Shown here one piece after another: positions 1 to 8,486 of a stretch of 41,946 nucleotides of DNA (the stretch's first letter is position 1; each line of letters begins with the position of its first letter). Source of the DNA: a virus. The translations under genes and the position numbers were made by a program. A model generated the notes under the pieces. The model saw only the letters and a list, made by a program, of their open reading frames with translations. It did no database searches and was not told the origin of the DNA. The stretch is taken from IMG/VR virus record IMGVR_UViG_3300047472_000375, positions 1 to 41,946 of that record. One strand, written 5' to 3'.

Positions 1-1960
1 CGCTGAGCGTCGCATCGCGGTGGTCGACTGCGGTCGCATTCAACGTCGCCGCACCGCCGGTCGCGATCGTGCCACTGGCGCCGGACAGCGTGCCGGTCTG
101 GACCTGCAGGCCGTTCGTGCCGGCATGAAGCAGTTGGCCGCGCTCGTTGACGAACGTTCCGGCGTTGAGCGTTAGCGCACTGGCATTGCTGGCGACAGTA
201 CCGTCGGTGTTGTCCAGAGTCGTCGCAATGGAGAGTGTCGTGGCGTCGGTGCCACTGTGCTGCAGCGTGCCGGCGCGGTTGGAGACGCGCTGCGCGTCGA
301 ACGTCAGCGGACCGGCCACGCTCAGGCGGCCGGCATCGTTGTTCAGCGTATTGACGTGGAGCGCGACTGAACCGCTCACGGTCAGCTCGCCGCCGGCGTT
401 GCCGAGGTCACCGCTGCCCACGCGTAGATCGCGCAGACCCAGGTGACCGCCGTCGTTGTTCAGGCCGTTCGCAGCCGTCAGGTCGATGCCACTGGCCTCG
501 ATGCGGCCGCCGTCGTTGTTGAGCGCTCCGGCGATATTGAGGGCACCGTCAGCCAGCGGCGTGACGCTGGGCTGGCTGCCGCCACCCGTTCCGCCCGAAC
601 CGCCACCGGCCGTCGCGCCGCCGGTACCGCCGCCTGCCTCGCCACCCGTGCCACCACCGCCGGTGCTGCCATCGCCCTCGCCACCACCGCTCAACTCCGG
701 CGCACCGATACGGCCGCCATCGCGGTTGCTGAGCGAACCCGCGTTCAAGGCGAGCGCCTGTATGCCGGACTGTTCGATCGCGCCACCGCGATTGGTCAGC
801 GACTGCGCATTCACCTCGACGCGACGCGCATTGAGCGTGCCACCGTCATTGTTCACGTCGGCAGGCGTCGTAACCGTCAGTTCACGTGCGGCGCTCAACG
901 TGCCGTCATTGGCCACGCCCCCCGTCGTGTGGATCTGCGTATTCTGCTGTGATTGCAGCGCACCGGTGTTGATCAGACGACCGTCAACCGTCACGGTCAG
1001 GTCACCGACTTGCGCACCGATGGTGCCGGCATTGGTCACGCCAACACCTGCCTCGGTCCCGATCAATGCAATGTGATTGGCGTACATACCGCCGAGCGCA
1101 CTGACGTCGATGGCGAACTGCGGAGCGGCGCCACTGGCACCGTCGACCTTGCTGATCTGCGTGTGGTCGACACTGACGGTACTGGCGCCAGTCGTGACCT
1201 TGAGCTGATTGGCCCAAACGCCCGCATTGAGCTGGACCGAACGCGCGATCAGGTCCGTGTAGTCGGTGCGGCTGGCATCCAGGCCGTTGCCGTCAATCCG
1301 GATCACACCGCTGCCTTCGACGCGGTAGCCGTCGAGCGCACCGCCATTGAGGATCGGTCGACCGGTCGTCAGCGTCGCGCGGCTGGCATTGATAAACCCG
1401 CCGTTACTAATCTGGATGCCACTCGGATTGGCAATAATCACTTCGGCGCGGTCGCCCGCGACCTCGACATAGCCGTTGAGGTAGCTCGGATTGGCCGAGT
1501 TCACCTCGTTAAGGATCACCCGCGCCGTACCGGTGACCAGCGACGGGTTGCCTTGCACCCATCCGCCAAGCTGCGTCTGCACGTTGGTGCGCGAGTTGTT
1601 GAGGATCGCGCCTTCCTGGCCTACGTCCAGCTGACGGTACTGATTCCTGGACACGCCCGCAGCGCTGGGCGTGCTGATCTGGACCAATGGCACGCCGTTG
1701 GGCGCTTCCAGCACCGTAGGGCGCTGATTGCCAGGCGCATTCGGATCGCCGCTGATCTGGCCCTGCACCGCCTGCGCGAATGCGGGCAGCGTCAACACGA
1801 AGCCCAAGGCCACGTACACCGCGAATCGCAGCGCCGGCAACGTCGCCGTACGCACGCCTTCGGCACTGCCCGAACCGCCCTGTGCGGACGAGGTGAGTTC
1901 CGAAGCAACCTGTACGAGCCCGAGTTCTTTGTTATAGACCAGACGGTAGATGCGATTCAC
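1..1960 (-). CDS. Filamentous haemagglutinin-type exoprotein (TpsA), 5' part
   Basis: Secreted adhesin of a two-partner secretion system; 653 codons are visible and the gene runs off the left edge. The start is a GTG at 1960, preceded by an AAAGGAAAG ribosome site. The N-terminus (NRIYRLVYNKELGLVQVASE) is an extended signal peptide region, followed near residues 45-62 by a hydrophobic signal segment ending in AFAQA. The TPS secretion domain follows, with NPSL and NPSGI in place of the usual NPNL and NPNGI motifs. After that come haemagglutinin-like beta-helix repeats of the type LNNDGG and LSNRDGG. Residues about 420-462 are a glycine/threonine/serine-rich tract interrupting the repeats. The transporter gene lies 96 bp upstream in the same direction, so an operon is likely. 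Ligand and full size are unknown. Confidence 0.9.
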   Translation of the reverse strand, partial: MNRIYRLVYNKELGLVQVASELTSSAQGGSGSAEGVRTATLPALRFAVYVALGFVLTLPAFAQAVQGQISGDPNAPGNQRPTVLEAPNGVPLVQISTPSAAGVSRNQYRQLDVGQEGAILNNSRTNVQTQLGGWVQGNPSLVTGTARVILNEVNSANPSYLNGYVEVAGDRAEVIIANPSGIQISNGGFINASRATLTTGRPILNGGALDGYRVEGSGVIRIDGNGLDASRTDYTDLIARSVQLNAGVWANQLKVTTGASTVSVDHTQISKVDGASGAAPQFAIDVSALGGMYANHIALIGTEAGVGVTNAGTIGAQVGDLTVTVDGRLINTGALQSQQNTQIHTTGGVANDGTLSAARELTVTTPADVNNDGGTLNARRVEVNAQSLTNRGGAIEQSGIQALALNAGSLSNRDGGRIGAPELSGGGEGDGSTGGGGTGGEAGGGTGGATAGGGSGGTGGGSQPSVTPLADGALNIAGALNNDGGRIEASGIDLTAANGLNNDGGHLGLRDLRVGSGDLGNAGGELTVSGSVALHVNTLNNDAGRLSVAGPLTFDAQRVSNRAGTLQHSGTDATTLSIATTLDNTDGTVASNASALTLNAGTFVNERGQLLHAGTNGLQVQTGTLSGASGTIATGGAATLNATAVDHRDATLS

Positions 1961-2056
1961 AACGTGCTTTCCTTTTCTTGTGCGTTCTTCTTGCTTGTTG
2001 TTCTTGCAGCGTGACGGTCCGCTGTCACACGGACTGCGACCTCATATGAGACAAAG

Positions 2057-3775
2057 TCAGAACGACCAGCCCAGACTGAAACCGGTGGTGGTGTACGCGG
2101 TCGGGAAACCCTCGGGCTTGTCGAGCGGCGCGCCCACGAACCAGTCCCAATAGCCGCCCTTCCAGCCGCCGCGCAGACCGATGGCCATGCCGGCGAGGTG
2201 ATCACCGAGCTGCCATGCGGTCGCTGGGCCGCCGACGTGGCCGTAGTCGGCCGCGACATACAGCTCCTGCCCACCGCCGAGAGACACGCCGATGTCATTG
2301 CGCACCAGCCAGCCGCGTTCGCCGGTCAGCGAGACTTCGCCGTCGTAGCCCCTGATCGTGTAGCGCCCACCAATGGCGAAACGGTCCTGCGCGACCAGCG
2401 GCGTGCGATTCCACTGCGCGCGCCAGCTGCCGGTGTAGCGCAGGGCCTGCTTCCCGATCTGGAACGGCACGGTGAGCTGCGCATCGGCCGTAATGACCTT
2501 CATGCGCGAGGTGCCTTCGTCGAACAGCTCTTCCGGTGTCGGCAAGGCATCGAACGCGCCGGTGCCGTGACGGAAGGCCGTATTGGCGTCGAGCGTGGCC
2601 TTGCCCAGGAACTGCTTCCACGTAAATCCGGCTTCCCAACCACCGGTGCGGCGGCGCTGGACTTCGATCTCGGTGTCGTCGATGTAGGTCTTCGACTCAC
2701 GCGCCCACGCGCGCGCATACGCGCCGAACTTGCTCGTGGCGTTGCGATAGAGCAGTCGCGACAGGCGCACGTCGGCGTTGCCGCTGTTACCGCTGTAGAC
2801 GTAGTTCTGCGAGTGTCCCGCCACCGTCTGGTGGTAGTCGTAGGCGCTGGCATTGGCGGCCATGAGCCAGTACCCGACGGGCAGATCGTAGTGGGCGGCC
2901 CAACTTTCCGTGCCCTTGCCACTGCCGGAAAAGGCGTCGTGCCCCACGTTGAGGTAGAACAGGTCATTGGCCTGCAGGGCGTGGTCTACCGACAATGTCG
3001 CGCCCGCCTGCAGCTTGCCGGTCGCCTCGGAACCGGAATCGTCCAGCGACAAAGACGCGCGAACCTTCCGCCCTTGGTTCCAGGAGATCACCAGATCGCT
3101 CTGACCCGGCCCGACATCCGGCCCTTCGGCAGGCACGATCTGGATGTCGGCTTGCGCGGTCGGAACCCGCTTGAACACCTCCAGCGCCATTTCCACGTCG
3201 CGAAGATTCAGGAGGTCACCGGACTTGGCCGGCACCGCGTTCCACAGCGTCGCATTGGGCGCAGTACCGTCGGCAAAGCGGATCGCGCGAATGCGGCCTG
3301 GAACCACGGTGACCGTCAGCGCGCCCCCGGTGAGGCCTTGCGGCGCCGCTAATACACGGGTAGTCACGTAGCCACGCGCGATGATCGCGTTCTGCACGCG
3401 CTTCATCACGACGTTGATGCCCTGCGTGCCCAGGCAGCGGCCGGTGACCGGATCGCGCTTCGGGTCGGCAGCCTTCAACGCCCAACGGAAGCGCTGGGCG
3501 TCTTCGCCTTCGAGGCGAATGTCATCGATGCGAAAGCAGGGGGATTCCTCGGCGGGCAATACCTCGAACGCCGCGACCGGAGATTCCAGGCGCACATCCG
3601 GCGTTTGCTCTTGTTGCTCGCGCAGGGCGCGCTCGCGCTCTTGCTGGCGCAACAACTCCTGCGCATCCGGTCCCACCTGCGCCATTGCCAGCGACAGAGG
3701 GGCCAGGCCCAGCACCAGTCCGATCCAACGCCCGTGGCGTTTGCCGCCACAACCACTTCCACTGCGCACTTCCAT
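2057..3775 (-). CDS. Two-partner secretion outer-membrane transporter (TpsB, ShlB/FhaC family)
   Basis: Omp85-superfamily pore that exports the neighbouring TpsA protein across the outer membrane. I choose the ATG at 3775 (572 aa): it has an AGGGG ribosome site and is followed by a signal peptide (SGSGCGGKRHGRW, then a hydrophobic stretch ending SLAMA). An in-frame start at 3835 would add 20 residues unlike a leader. Behind a Gln/Glu/Arg-rich segment (about 35-55) lie ShlB-type POTRA sequence (FRIDDIRLEGED onward) and a 16-strand-type barrel. The L6-loop motif IRGYDGE, needed for transport in this family, is present near residue 475. The protein ends in Phe (GFSLGWSF), as outer-membrane barrels usually do. 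Length is normal for the family. Confidence 0.95.
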   Translation of the reverse strand: MEVRSGSGCGGKRHGRWIGLVLGLAPLSLAMAQVGPDAQELLRQQERERALREQQEQTPDVRLESPVAAFEVLPAEESPCFRIDDIRLEGEDAQRFRWALKAADPKRDPVTGRCLGTQGINVVMKRVQNAIIARGYVTTRVLAAPQGLTGGALTVTVVPGRIRAIRFADGTAPNATLWNAVPAKSGDLLNLRDVEMALEVFKRVPTAQADIQIVPAEGPDVGPGQSDLVISWNQGRKVRASLSLDDSGSEATGKLQAGATLSVDHALQANDLFYLNVGHDAFSGSGKGTESWAAHYDLPVGYWLMAANASAYDYHQTVAGHSQNYVYSGNSGNADVRLSRLLYRNATSKFGAYARAWARESKTYIDDTEIEVQRRRTGGWEAGFTWKQFLGKATLDANTAFRHGTGAFDALPTPEELFDEGTSRMKVITADAQLTVPFQIGKQALRYTGSWRAQWNRTPLVAQDRFAIGGRYTIRGYDGEVSLTGERGWLVRNDIGVSLGGGQELYVAADYGHVGGPATAWQLGDHLAGMAIGLRGGWKGGYWDWFVGAPLDKPEGFPTAYTTTGFSLGWSF

Positions 3776-3895
3776 TACGCCCCTGTTCCAATGGTTCCAT
3801 CGATCCGCACACGCGCACGCCTGGTGAACCGTCACGCGGTTCCATCCACGGTCAGGCTAACGACCAATGGCAGAGTGGGATATGCGATTTATCCG

Positions 3896-3916
3896 AAAGA
3901 ACCGACACGGTTCTTT
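3896..3916. promoter_or_regulatory. Perfect 8-bp inverted repeat upstream of tpsB
   Basis: AAAGAACC, five-base spacer, GGTTCTTT. It lies about 120 bp upstream of the tpsB start. It could be a dimeric operator, or a hairpin whose T-ended arm acts as a weak terminator. No -35/-10 pair nearby is convincing. Confidence 0.4.
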
Positions 3917-4158
3917 ACACTTTCCAGACTAGCGACCCATTGCGGGACGCGATATCAGATAAATCTCAAAAGTCGCTGGAAACTTCGCGAGCGTTGTCGA
4001 ACAGCCCGAACCGATGTCTCACGTCGGTCCGTGTGCGCCGCGACGACTGGCAGTACGCACATTGCTGCGCAGATAGGTTCGCGCATTGCCATGGCTCGAC
4101 GCAGTCGGGCTTTGACGTTCCGGTGGGTAGGGATTTCCTGAACCCGGACACGACGAAA

Positions 4159-4180
4159 GCGTCCCACCGAAGCGGGACGC
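4159..4180 (-). terminator. Terminator-like hairpin after the last phage late gene
   Basis: Read on the minus strand: a 7-bp perfect stem (GCGTCCC / GGGACGC) with an 8-base loop, followed by TTTCGT. It lies about 46 bp past the stop of the ejection-protein gene. The T tail is short, so efficiency is uncertain. It marks a natural left limit for the phage late transcript. Confidence 0.6.
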
Positions 4181-4226
4181 TGACAAGACCAATTCAAAGT
4201 TGCAGTAATGCTGGGTTGCAATGTAG

Positions 4227-6539
4227 CTAGCGCACGCCGCTGCGAAGCGCCGCCAGTTCTTCCTCACTCGGTGCGACGCCTGGCGTACCGCCAGCGATTT
4301 CGAGTTTAAGCGGTGCACCGCCTTGCGCCTGCGCACCTGCAGCACCGGAGATACCCGGCATGGTGCGTTCAATGCGCTGCAGCAGCTTAGCCATCGCGGG
4401 CGATCCGTCTTCCAGCTTTGACGCGGCCAGCAGGAAGCGCTTGCCCGGACCGCTCGTCAGCATTGTGCGGGCGATGCCCGTCATCGCTGCGACCTGCCCT
4501 GCCAGCGGAGCATTGAGCGTGGCAGCGCCACCAATGAGCCACGGAATCACGCGCTGCCCAGTCGGCGGGTTCTCCGCATACTGCCCGGCACGCTCGACGT
4601 GGCGCATGAGCCGGGTGAAGCCCTCAATCTCCTGCTTGCCCGGGCCGCGGAAGAAGGCGCCGCGCGCGTCCTTGATCTTCTCCATGGCCAACGCAAACTT
4701 CGCTGGACTGAACACCTGGCGGGTCTCGTCGACCGCCTTTTCCATCGCGTTGGCGACCATGCCGTAGCGCACCGCCGCCTGGCCGCGCGCATCCAGCGCC
4801 CCGAAGAAGTGTTCGGCACGATCGCCTTTGCCCGCCTGCACGAACTTCGTATAGATCTCGTCCGCGTGTGCGTCTTTTATGGCATTGGCCAACTGCCGAT
4901 CCTTGAACGGCACCACGCGCTCCCGATAGAACTTATCTGCCCGCTTCCACGCACTGATCAGGGCCGGGTTGTTGCTGCGGCTGGCGAAGGCGTCCATGTC
5001 GCTCTCCACCGCCGAGCGCACCTGCTGCAGGATGCCCACGCCCTTGCTGCCGGTCAGGGCGTTGCTGCCCTTGTAGTAGTCGGCGATCAGATCGCCCAGG
5101 TCTGAGCGCAGCTGACGCATCGCCGAGTAGGTGTTGCTTGCGGGCTGGGCATCGGATGGCACCAACGACTCCTTCAGCTCCGACAGCAGCTTGATGGTGG
5201 GTTTGTCCGGCAGCTTGGCGGCGCTGGCTTCCTTCAGTGCACGGCGCACGGCCTGTAACGTCTGCGGCACGCCGATGCTGCCGCTGCCGGCGGCTAGACG
5301 CTCGACCTCGCCATACAGGCGATCGGCTCGCTGTCGGGTGCGGAACGCCTGCAGGTTGCCGCTGGCCTGGACGATGCGATTCCAGTCATCGCCCGCGTTG
5401 GCCAGTTCCTGCTTCAGCTCGATCGCCGCCTTGTTGCCACGCGCGGCAGCGGCATCGACTTCAGCGACATGCTGGAACGGGGTCTGCTTCAGTTGCGTTT
5501 GCAGGCGTTCGGTCAGCCCCTCGGCGGCGGCCTTGGTTTCAGCTTGCTGCGCGGCACGGAAGCCGCCAGTGCCGAGCACCGGCACGGACTCCAGCGCGAC
5601 CTCGGTCTTCTTCGGCAGCGCCTTCTGCGTGATGTCGCCATAGCTCAGGCGCACGCCGAAGCGCTCACCCAGTTCCTGCAACTGCTTCGCGGCGGGATCG
5701 ATCACGCCCCTGGCAGTATTGACCGCCTTGCCCAGCACCGGCGACAGCGCTCCTGTCGCGATCGGCACCGCACCACCCAGCGCGGCGCCGGTGCCGAGCT
5801 GCTCGGCCTTGCCCGCAGCGTAGTCGCCACCCAGCACGGGTTGCGTTGCCGCGGTGACCGCGCCCTGTGTCGCGCCGGACACGGCACGGCCGAGCACACC
5901 GCCCGCACGACCAGTCGGCAGTACCGCGCCAGCCACCCGGCCGCCCAGGGCCTGCAACGCCCGCGTGGGGGCGAGATACGGCAGCGCGCTTCCGACCACA
6001 CCCCCAACATCGCCACCGAAGCTACCTTGCGTGCGCTGCTGGTAGTCCTGTTCGCGCTGGCGCAGGGCCGCATCATCGGCAGCGACCGAGTCGTTGAGGT
6101 ACTGGCGCAGGCGTTGCGGCACCGTCTGCGGCTCGGCAGGCTTGCCGGTCACCAGGCCGGACAGGCTCGGGGCCGGCGCATCGACCAGGGCGTTCACACC
6201 CGCACGCGCGCCGTGCTGGAGCAGCTGCGCCAATCCGTGCGGCACGTCCATCACCCGGTGCTGCACGGCATCGAAGTAGTTCTTCAGCACGCCCCAGTCG
6301 CCCTGCTGGTTGCGTTCAATCGCAGTCTGATAGTTCTGCGCGGAACGCTCCGCCGCGGCCTCGCGCTGAGCAGGCGTCATCGCACGACGCTCGGCTTGCG
6401 CCGCCAGTTGCTCGGGGGTGGGCGCCTTCGGCGCCGAGAGATACGCGGCCGGGGCGGCCGCGGTGTCGTCGAAGCGGTCGAAGTAGTTGGCTTCGCTCTG
6501 CGGTGCCGCATCGAACTGGTCGAAGTAGTTGCCTGTCAT
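4227..6539 (-). CDS. Large phage internal virion / DNA ejection protein
   Basis: 770 aa, last gene of the late operon. The N-terminus carries two copies of a short peptide (NYFDQFD at 4-10 and NYFDRFD at 18-24). Next come an Ala/Gln/Arg-rich helical region and small-residue-rich segments (about 180-290: GGVVGSALPYLAPTRALQALGG and similar) that could be membrane-active. A long, mostly helical part follows. Near 675-700 is a hydrophobic Ala/Gly segment (PWLIGGAATLNAPLAGQVAA). Position after a lytic-transglycosylase virion protein and the overall style match the large pilot/ejection proteins of podoviruses, which leave the capsid to line the DNA channel through the envelope. This role is inferred; no catalytic motif is visible. 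The start is 2 bp after the upstream stop. Confidence 0.75.
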   Translation of the reverse strand: MTGNYFDQFDAAPQSEANYFDRFDDTAAAPAAYLSAPKAPTPEQLAAQAERRAMTPAQREAAAERSAQNYQTAIERNQQGDWGVLKNYFDAVQHRVMDVPHGLAQLLQHGARAGVNALVDAPAPSLSGLVTGKPAEPQTVPQRLRQYLNDSVAADDAALRQREQDYQQRTQGSFGGDVGGVVGSALPYLAPTRALQALGGRVAGAVLPTGRAGGVLGRAVSGATQGAVTAATQPVLGGDYAAGKAEQLGTGAALGGAVPIATGALSPVLGKAVNTARGVIDPAAKQLQELGERFGVRLSYGDITQKALPKKTEVALESVPVLGTGGFRAAQQAETKAAAEGLTERLQTQLKQTPFQHVAEVDAAAARGNKAAIELKQELANAGDDWNRIVQASGNLQAFRTRQRADRLYGEVERLAAGSGSIGVPQTLQAVRRALKEASAAKLPDKPTIKLLSELKESLVPSDAQPASNTYSAMRQLRSDLGDLIADYYKGSNALTGSKGVGILQQVRSAVESDMDAFASRSNNPALISAWKRADKFYRERVVPFKDRQLANAIKDAHADEIYTKFVQAGKGDRAEHFFGALDARGQAAVRYGMVANAMEKAVDETRQVFSPAKFALAMEKIKDARGAFFRGPGKQEIEGFTRLMRHVERAGQYAENPPTGQRVIPWLIGGAATLNAPLAGQVAAMTGIARTMLTSGPGKRFLLAASKLEDGSPAMAKLLQRIERTMPGISGAAGAQAQGGAPLKLEIAGGTPGVAPSEEELAALRSGVR

Positions 6540-6541
6540 GA

Positions 6542-8476
6542 TTACTGCCCCAGCAATCGCGCCGCCTGGCCCGCCCCGTACTTCGCATCGAACTGCGCGG
6601 CGAGCGTCGGATCGCGGCGCAGGGCGTCGGCCGCGGCGCCCGGGATGACCGGTCCGTCGCCCGCACTGCGACCGCCACCCTCGCCACCCGGCTCGGCCAG
6701 TTCCGCATAGGCTTTGTCGATGTCGGCGACCAGCTGGTCGATCTCGGCCAACGCCGCGCGGTTGACTTCGGGGTACTTGCTGGACGACGGCAACGGCAGC
6801 GCGGCAATGCGCGCTTCGAAATCAGACTGCGAGCCCAACCCAGGCGTGCGGGTCAACGCCAGCAATTCGCCCTGCAAACCGGCGATGTCGGTCTCCAGCA
6901 TCTGTCCCCGGTTGGTCCAGCCACTCAGATACTGATCCAACGGGCCCGAGTCGGCCAGGACGTTGCCCTGCAGGGACTGACGGATGTTGTCGATGCGCCG
7001 CTTTGCCGCTGCCAGGCGCGGCTGCTTCAAGCGGGCCTCGTGGCGCACCTTGCGCTCGTCGGCGGCTAGTTCTGGCGTCGTCTGCGGTTTACCCGTCAAC
7101 AGGATCGACTGCCGGTCTTCGGCCGACACCGGCACACCCGCCGCTTCCAGTTCTTGCAGCATCTGCCGCCGCTGGGTGACTTCACTCAACTGCGAGGGCT
7201 TCGGCGGCGGCGCACGCTTCACGCCCAACGGCGTCTCCGAGGTGTAGGCCGCTGGCGCGGCCGTCGCGGCGACGCGCTGCGGCACCTGGCGCACGTAGTT
7301 GCGCGTCTCCGCCGGCAAACGAGCGACGGCCGCGGCGCGGTCACCCCCAGCCGCCTGCAGGGCCTGATCCACCCGGCCGGGGCCAGCGTTGTAGGCGGCC
7401 AGCGCGAGGGTCTGATCGCCACCGTAACGCTGCAGCATGGCCTGTAGGTACTCGCGGCCGACGCGGACATTCTCTTCCGGCGAGTTGTCGCGCGCCGGGG
7501 TGATGCCGAAACCGGGATCCCGCGCGGTGTGCGGCATCAACTGCATCAGGCCGCGCGCACCTGCGGCCGAGACCGCATTCGGGTTGCCGCCGGATTCCTG
7601 CTGGATCACCGCGCGGACGAGCTGGTCGAAATCGCCGCCGCCCGCTTGGTCGCCGGCATAGGGCGTCGGGACAGCTGGCGCACCGGTGTAGGCGCCGACG
7701 TCATCGTAGCTTCCGGCCTGCGGGTTCCAGACCTTTTGCACCACATTGTCGCCGGCATAGAACTCCTGCACCGACGGCGCAGCTTGGCGACGCTCCTCCT
7801 GCCGGCCGTAGTACTGCGCCAGCGGATCGACGTTGCCGGCGAACGCCTGCGCCGCCGGCAGGCGCGCGCCCTGGGAGTAGGCGTCGCTGCGGCGACCGGA
7901 TGCATCGGCGTAGTACACGTTACCGGTGGCATCGCGCTGCGCCTGCACCCCGTAACCCAACCCCGCCATGCCCTGATTGGCCAGCGCCGTGCCGAGTTCG
8001 CCACCGAGCGCGCTGCCCAGGTTCAGCAGCTGTTGCCCCGCCTGGCGGCGCTGGCCGAGCACGGCGTCCGACAGGTACGGATTGGCCGCGACTTCGGCCG
8101 GGTCGACGTGGGCACCCACGTACTCGGCGATGTCGGCGTCGGACTGCGCGCCTCGGCGAGTGGCTTCGCTGCGCAGGCGCGCCAGCGTCTGGTCGGCGAC
8201 GACCTTGTCGAGCTGGATGCCGGCCTCGCGGGCACCTCGGCGGGCCGTGTCGACACCGGCGCCAACGTACGCGTCATACGCCCGCGTGCGCGTGTCGGCG
8301 TCGATCGCATGGCCGAGGCGGTTGGCGCTGCTCTCGGCCAGTTGCTCCGGCATGCGGTAGTCGGCGAGCCAGTCGTCGCGGTGGCGCTGCTTCGCCCGGT
8401 AGCTCGACTCCAGCGCATCGTCACGCACCCGGTTGAAATCGCCGGCATAGGCGGCGATGCCCGAATAGCCAGCCAT
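6542..8476 (-). CDS. Virion protein with lytic transglycosylase (SLT) domain
   Basis: 644 aa ejection-type protein that should cut peptidoglycan locally during DNA entry. The start at 8476 has a GAGGG ribosome site; a start at 8512 would overlap the upstream gene. Residues 1-280 are helical with no recognised domain. An SLT/Slt70-like domain spans about 282-400: catalytic Glu294 in QQES, then GARGLMQLMP (306-315), a NVRVGREYL helix and AAYNAGPGRVD (360-370), all hallmark motifs of the family. The C-terminal part is charged, helical and partly Pro-rich. It sits between two other internal virion proteins, as transglycosylase-bearing ejection proteins do in T7-like and related podoviruses. Confidence 0.88.
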   Translation of the reverse strand: MAGYSGIAAYAGDFNRVRDDALESSYRAKQRHRDDWLADYRMPEQLAESSANRLGHAIDADTRTRAYDAYVGAGVDTARRGAREAGIQLDKVVADQTLARLRSEATRRGAQSDADIAEYVGAHVDPAEVAANPYLSDAVLGQRRQAGQQLLNLGSALGGELGTALANQGMAGLGYGVQAQRDATGNVYYADASGRRSDAYSQGARLPAAQAFAGNVDPLAQYYGRQEERRQAAPSVQEFYAGDNVVQKVWNPQAGSYDDVGAYTGAPAVPTPYAGDQAGGGDFDQLVRAVIQQESGGNPNAVSAAGARGLMQLMPHTARDPGFGITPARDNSPEENVRVGREYLQAMLQRYGGDQTLALAAYNAGPGRVDQALQAAGGDRAAAVARLPAETRNYVRQVPQRVAATAAPAAYTSETPLGVKRAPPPKPSQLSEVTQRRQMLQELEAAGVPVSAEDRQSILLTGKPQTTPELAADERKVRHEARLKQPRLAAAKRRIDNIRQSLQGNVLADSGPLDQYLSGWTNRGQMLETDIAGLQGELLALTRTPGLGSQSDFEARIAALPLPSSSKYPEVNRAALAEIDQLVADIDKAYAELAEPGGEGGGRSAGDGPVIPGAAADALRRDPTLAAQFDAKYGAGQAARLLGQ

Positions 8477-8486
8477 GAAAGAGCCC

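Larger units (their letters stand above)
3776..4226. other. Intergenic junction between host TPS locus and phage late genes
   Basis: 451 bases without a convincing gene. It holds an 8-bp dyad upstream of tpsB and a terminator-like hairpin behind the last phage late gene, both listed separately. The left prophage attachment site is expected here or in the flanking genes. I found no tRNA and no direct repeat of useful length shared with the right end of the window. Short open frames here have no ribosome site and no recognisable product. Confidence 0.6.

Noticed and set aside
953-2014. Long plus-strand open frame of 353 codons
   Set aside because: It is the shadow of the TpsA gene: the minus strand here encodes an extended signal peptide, TPS motifs and repeats, while the plus-strand product has no sensible sequence.
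3841-4226. Left attachment core
   Set aside because: By eye, shared strings with 41432-41946 do not exceed about seven bases, which is chance level.
5469-6710. 413-codon plus-strand open frame opposite the ejection protein
   Set aside because: Arg/His/Leu-rich product typical of the antisense of G+C-rich genes; no ribosome site; the minus-strand gene is well supported.
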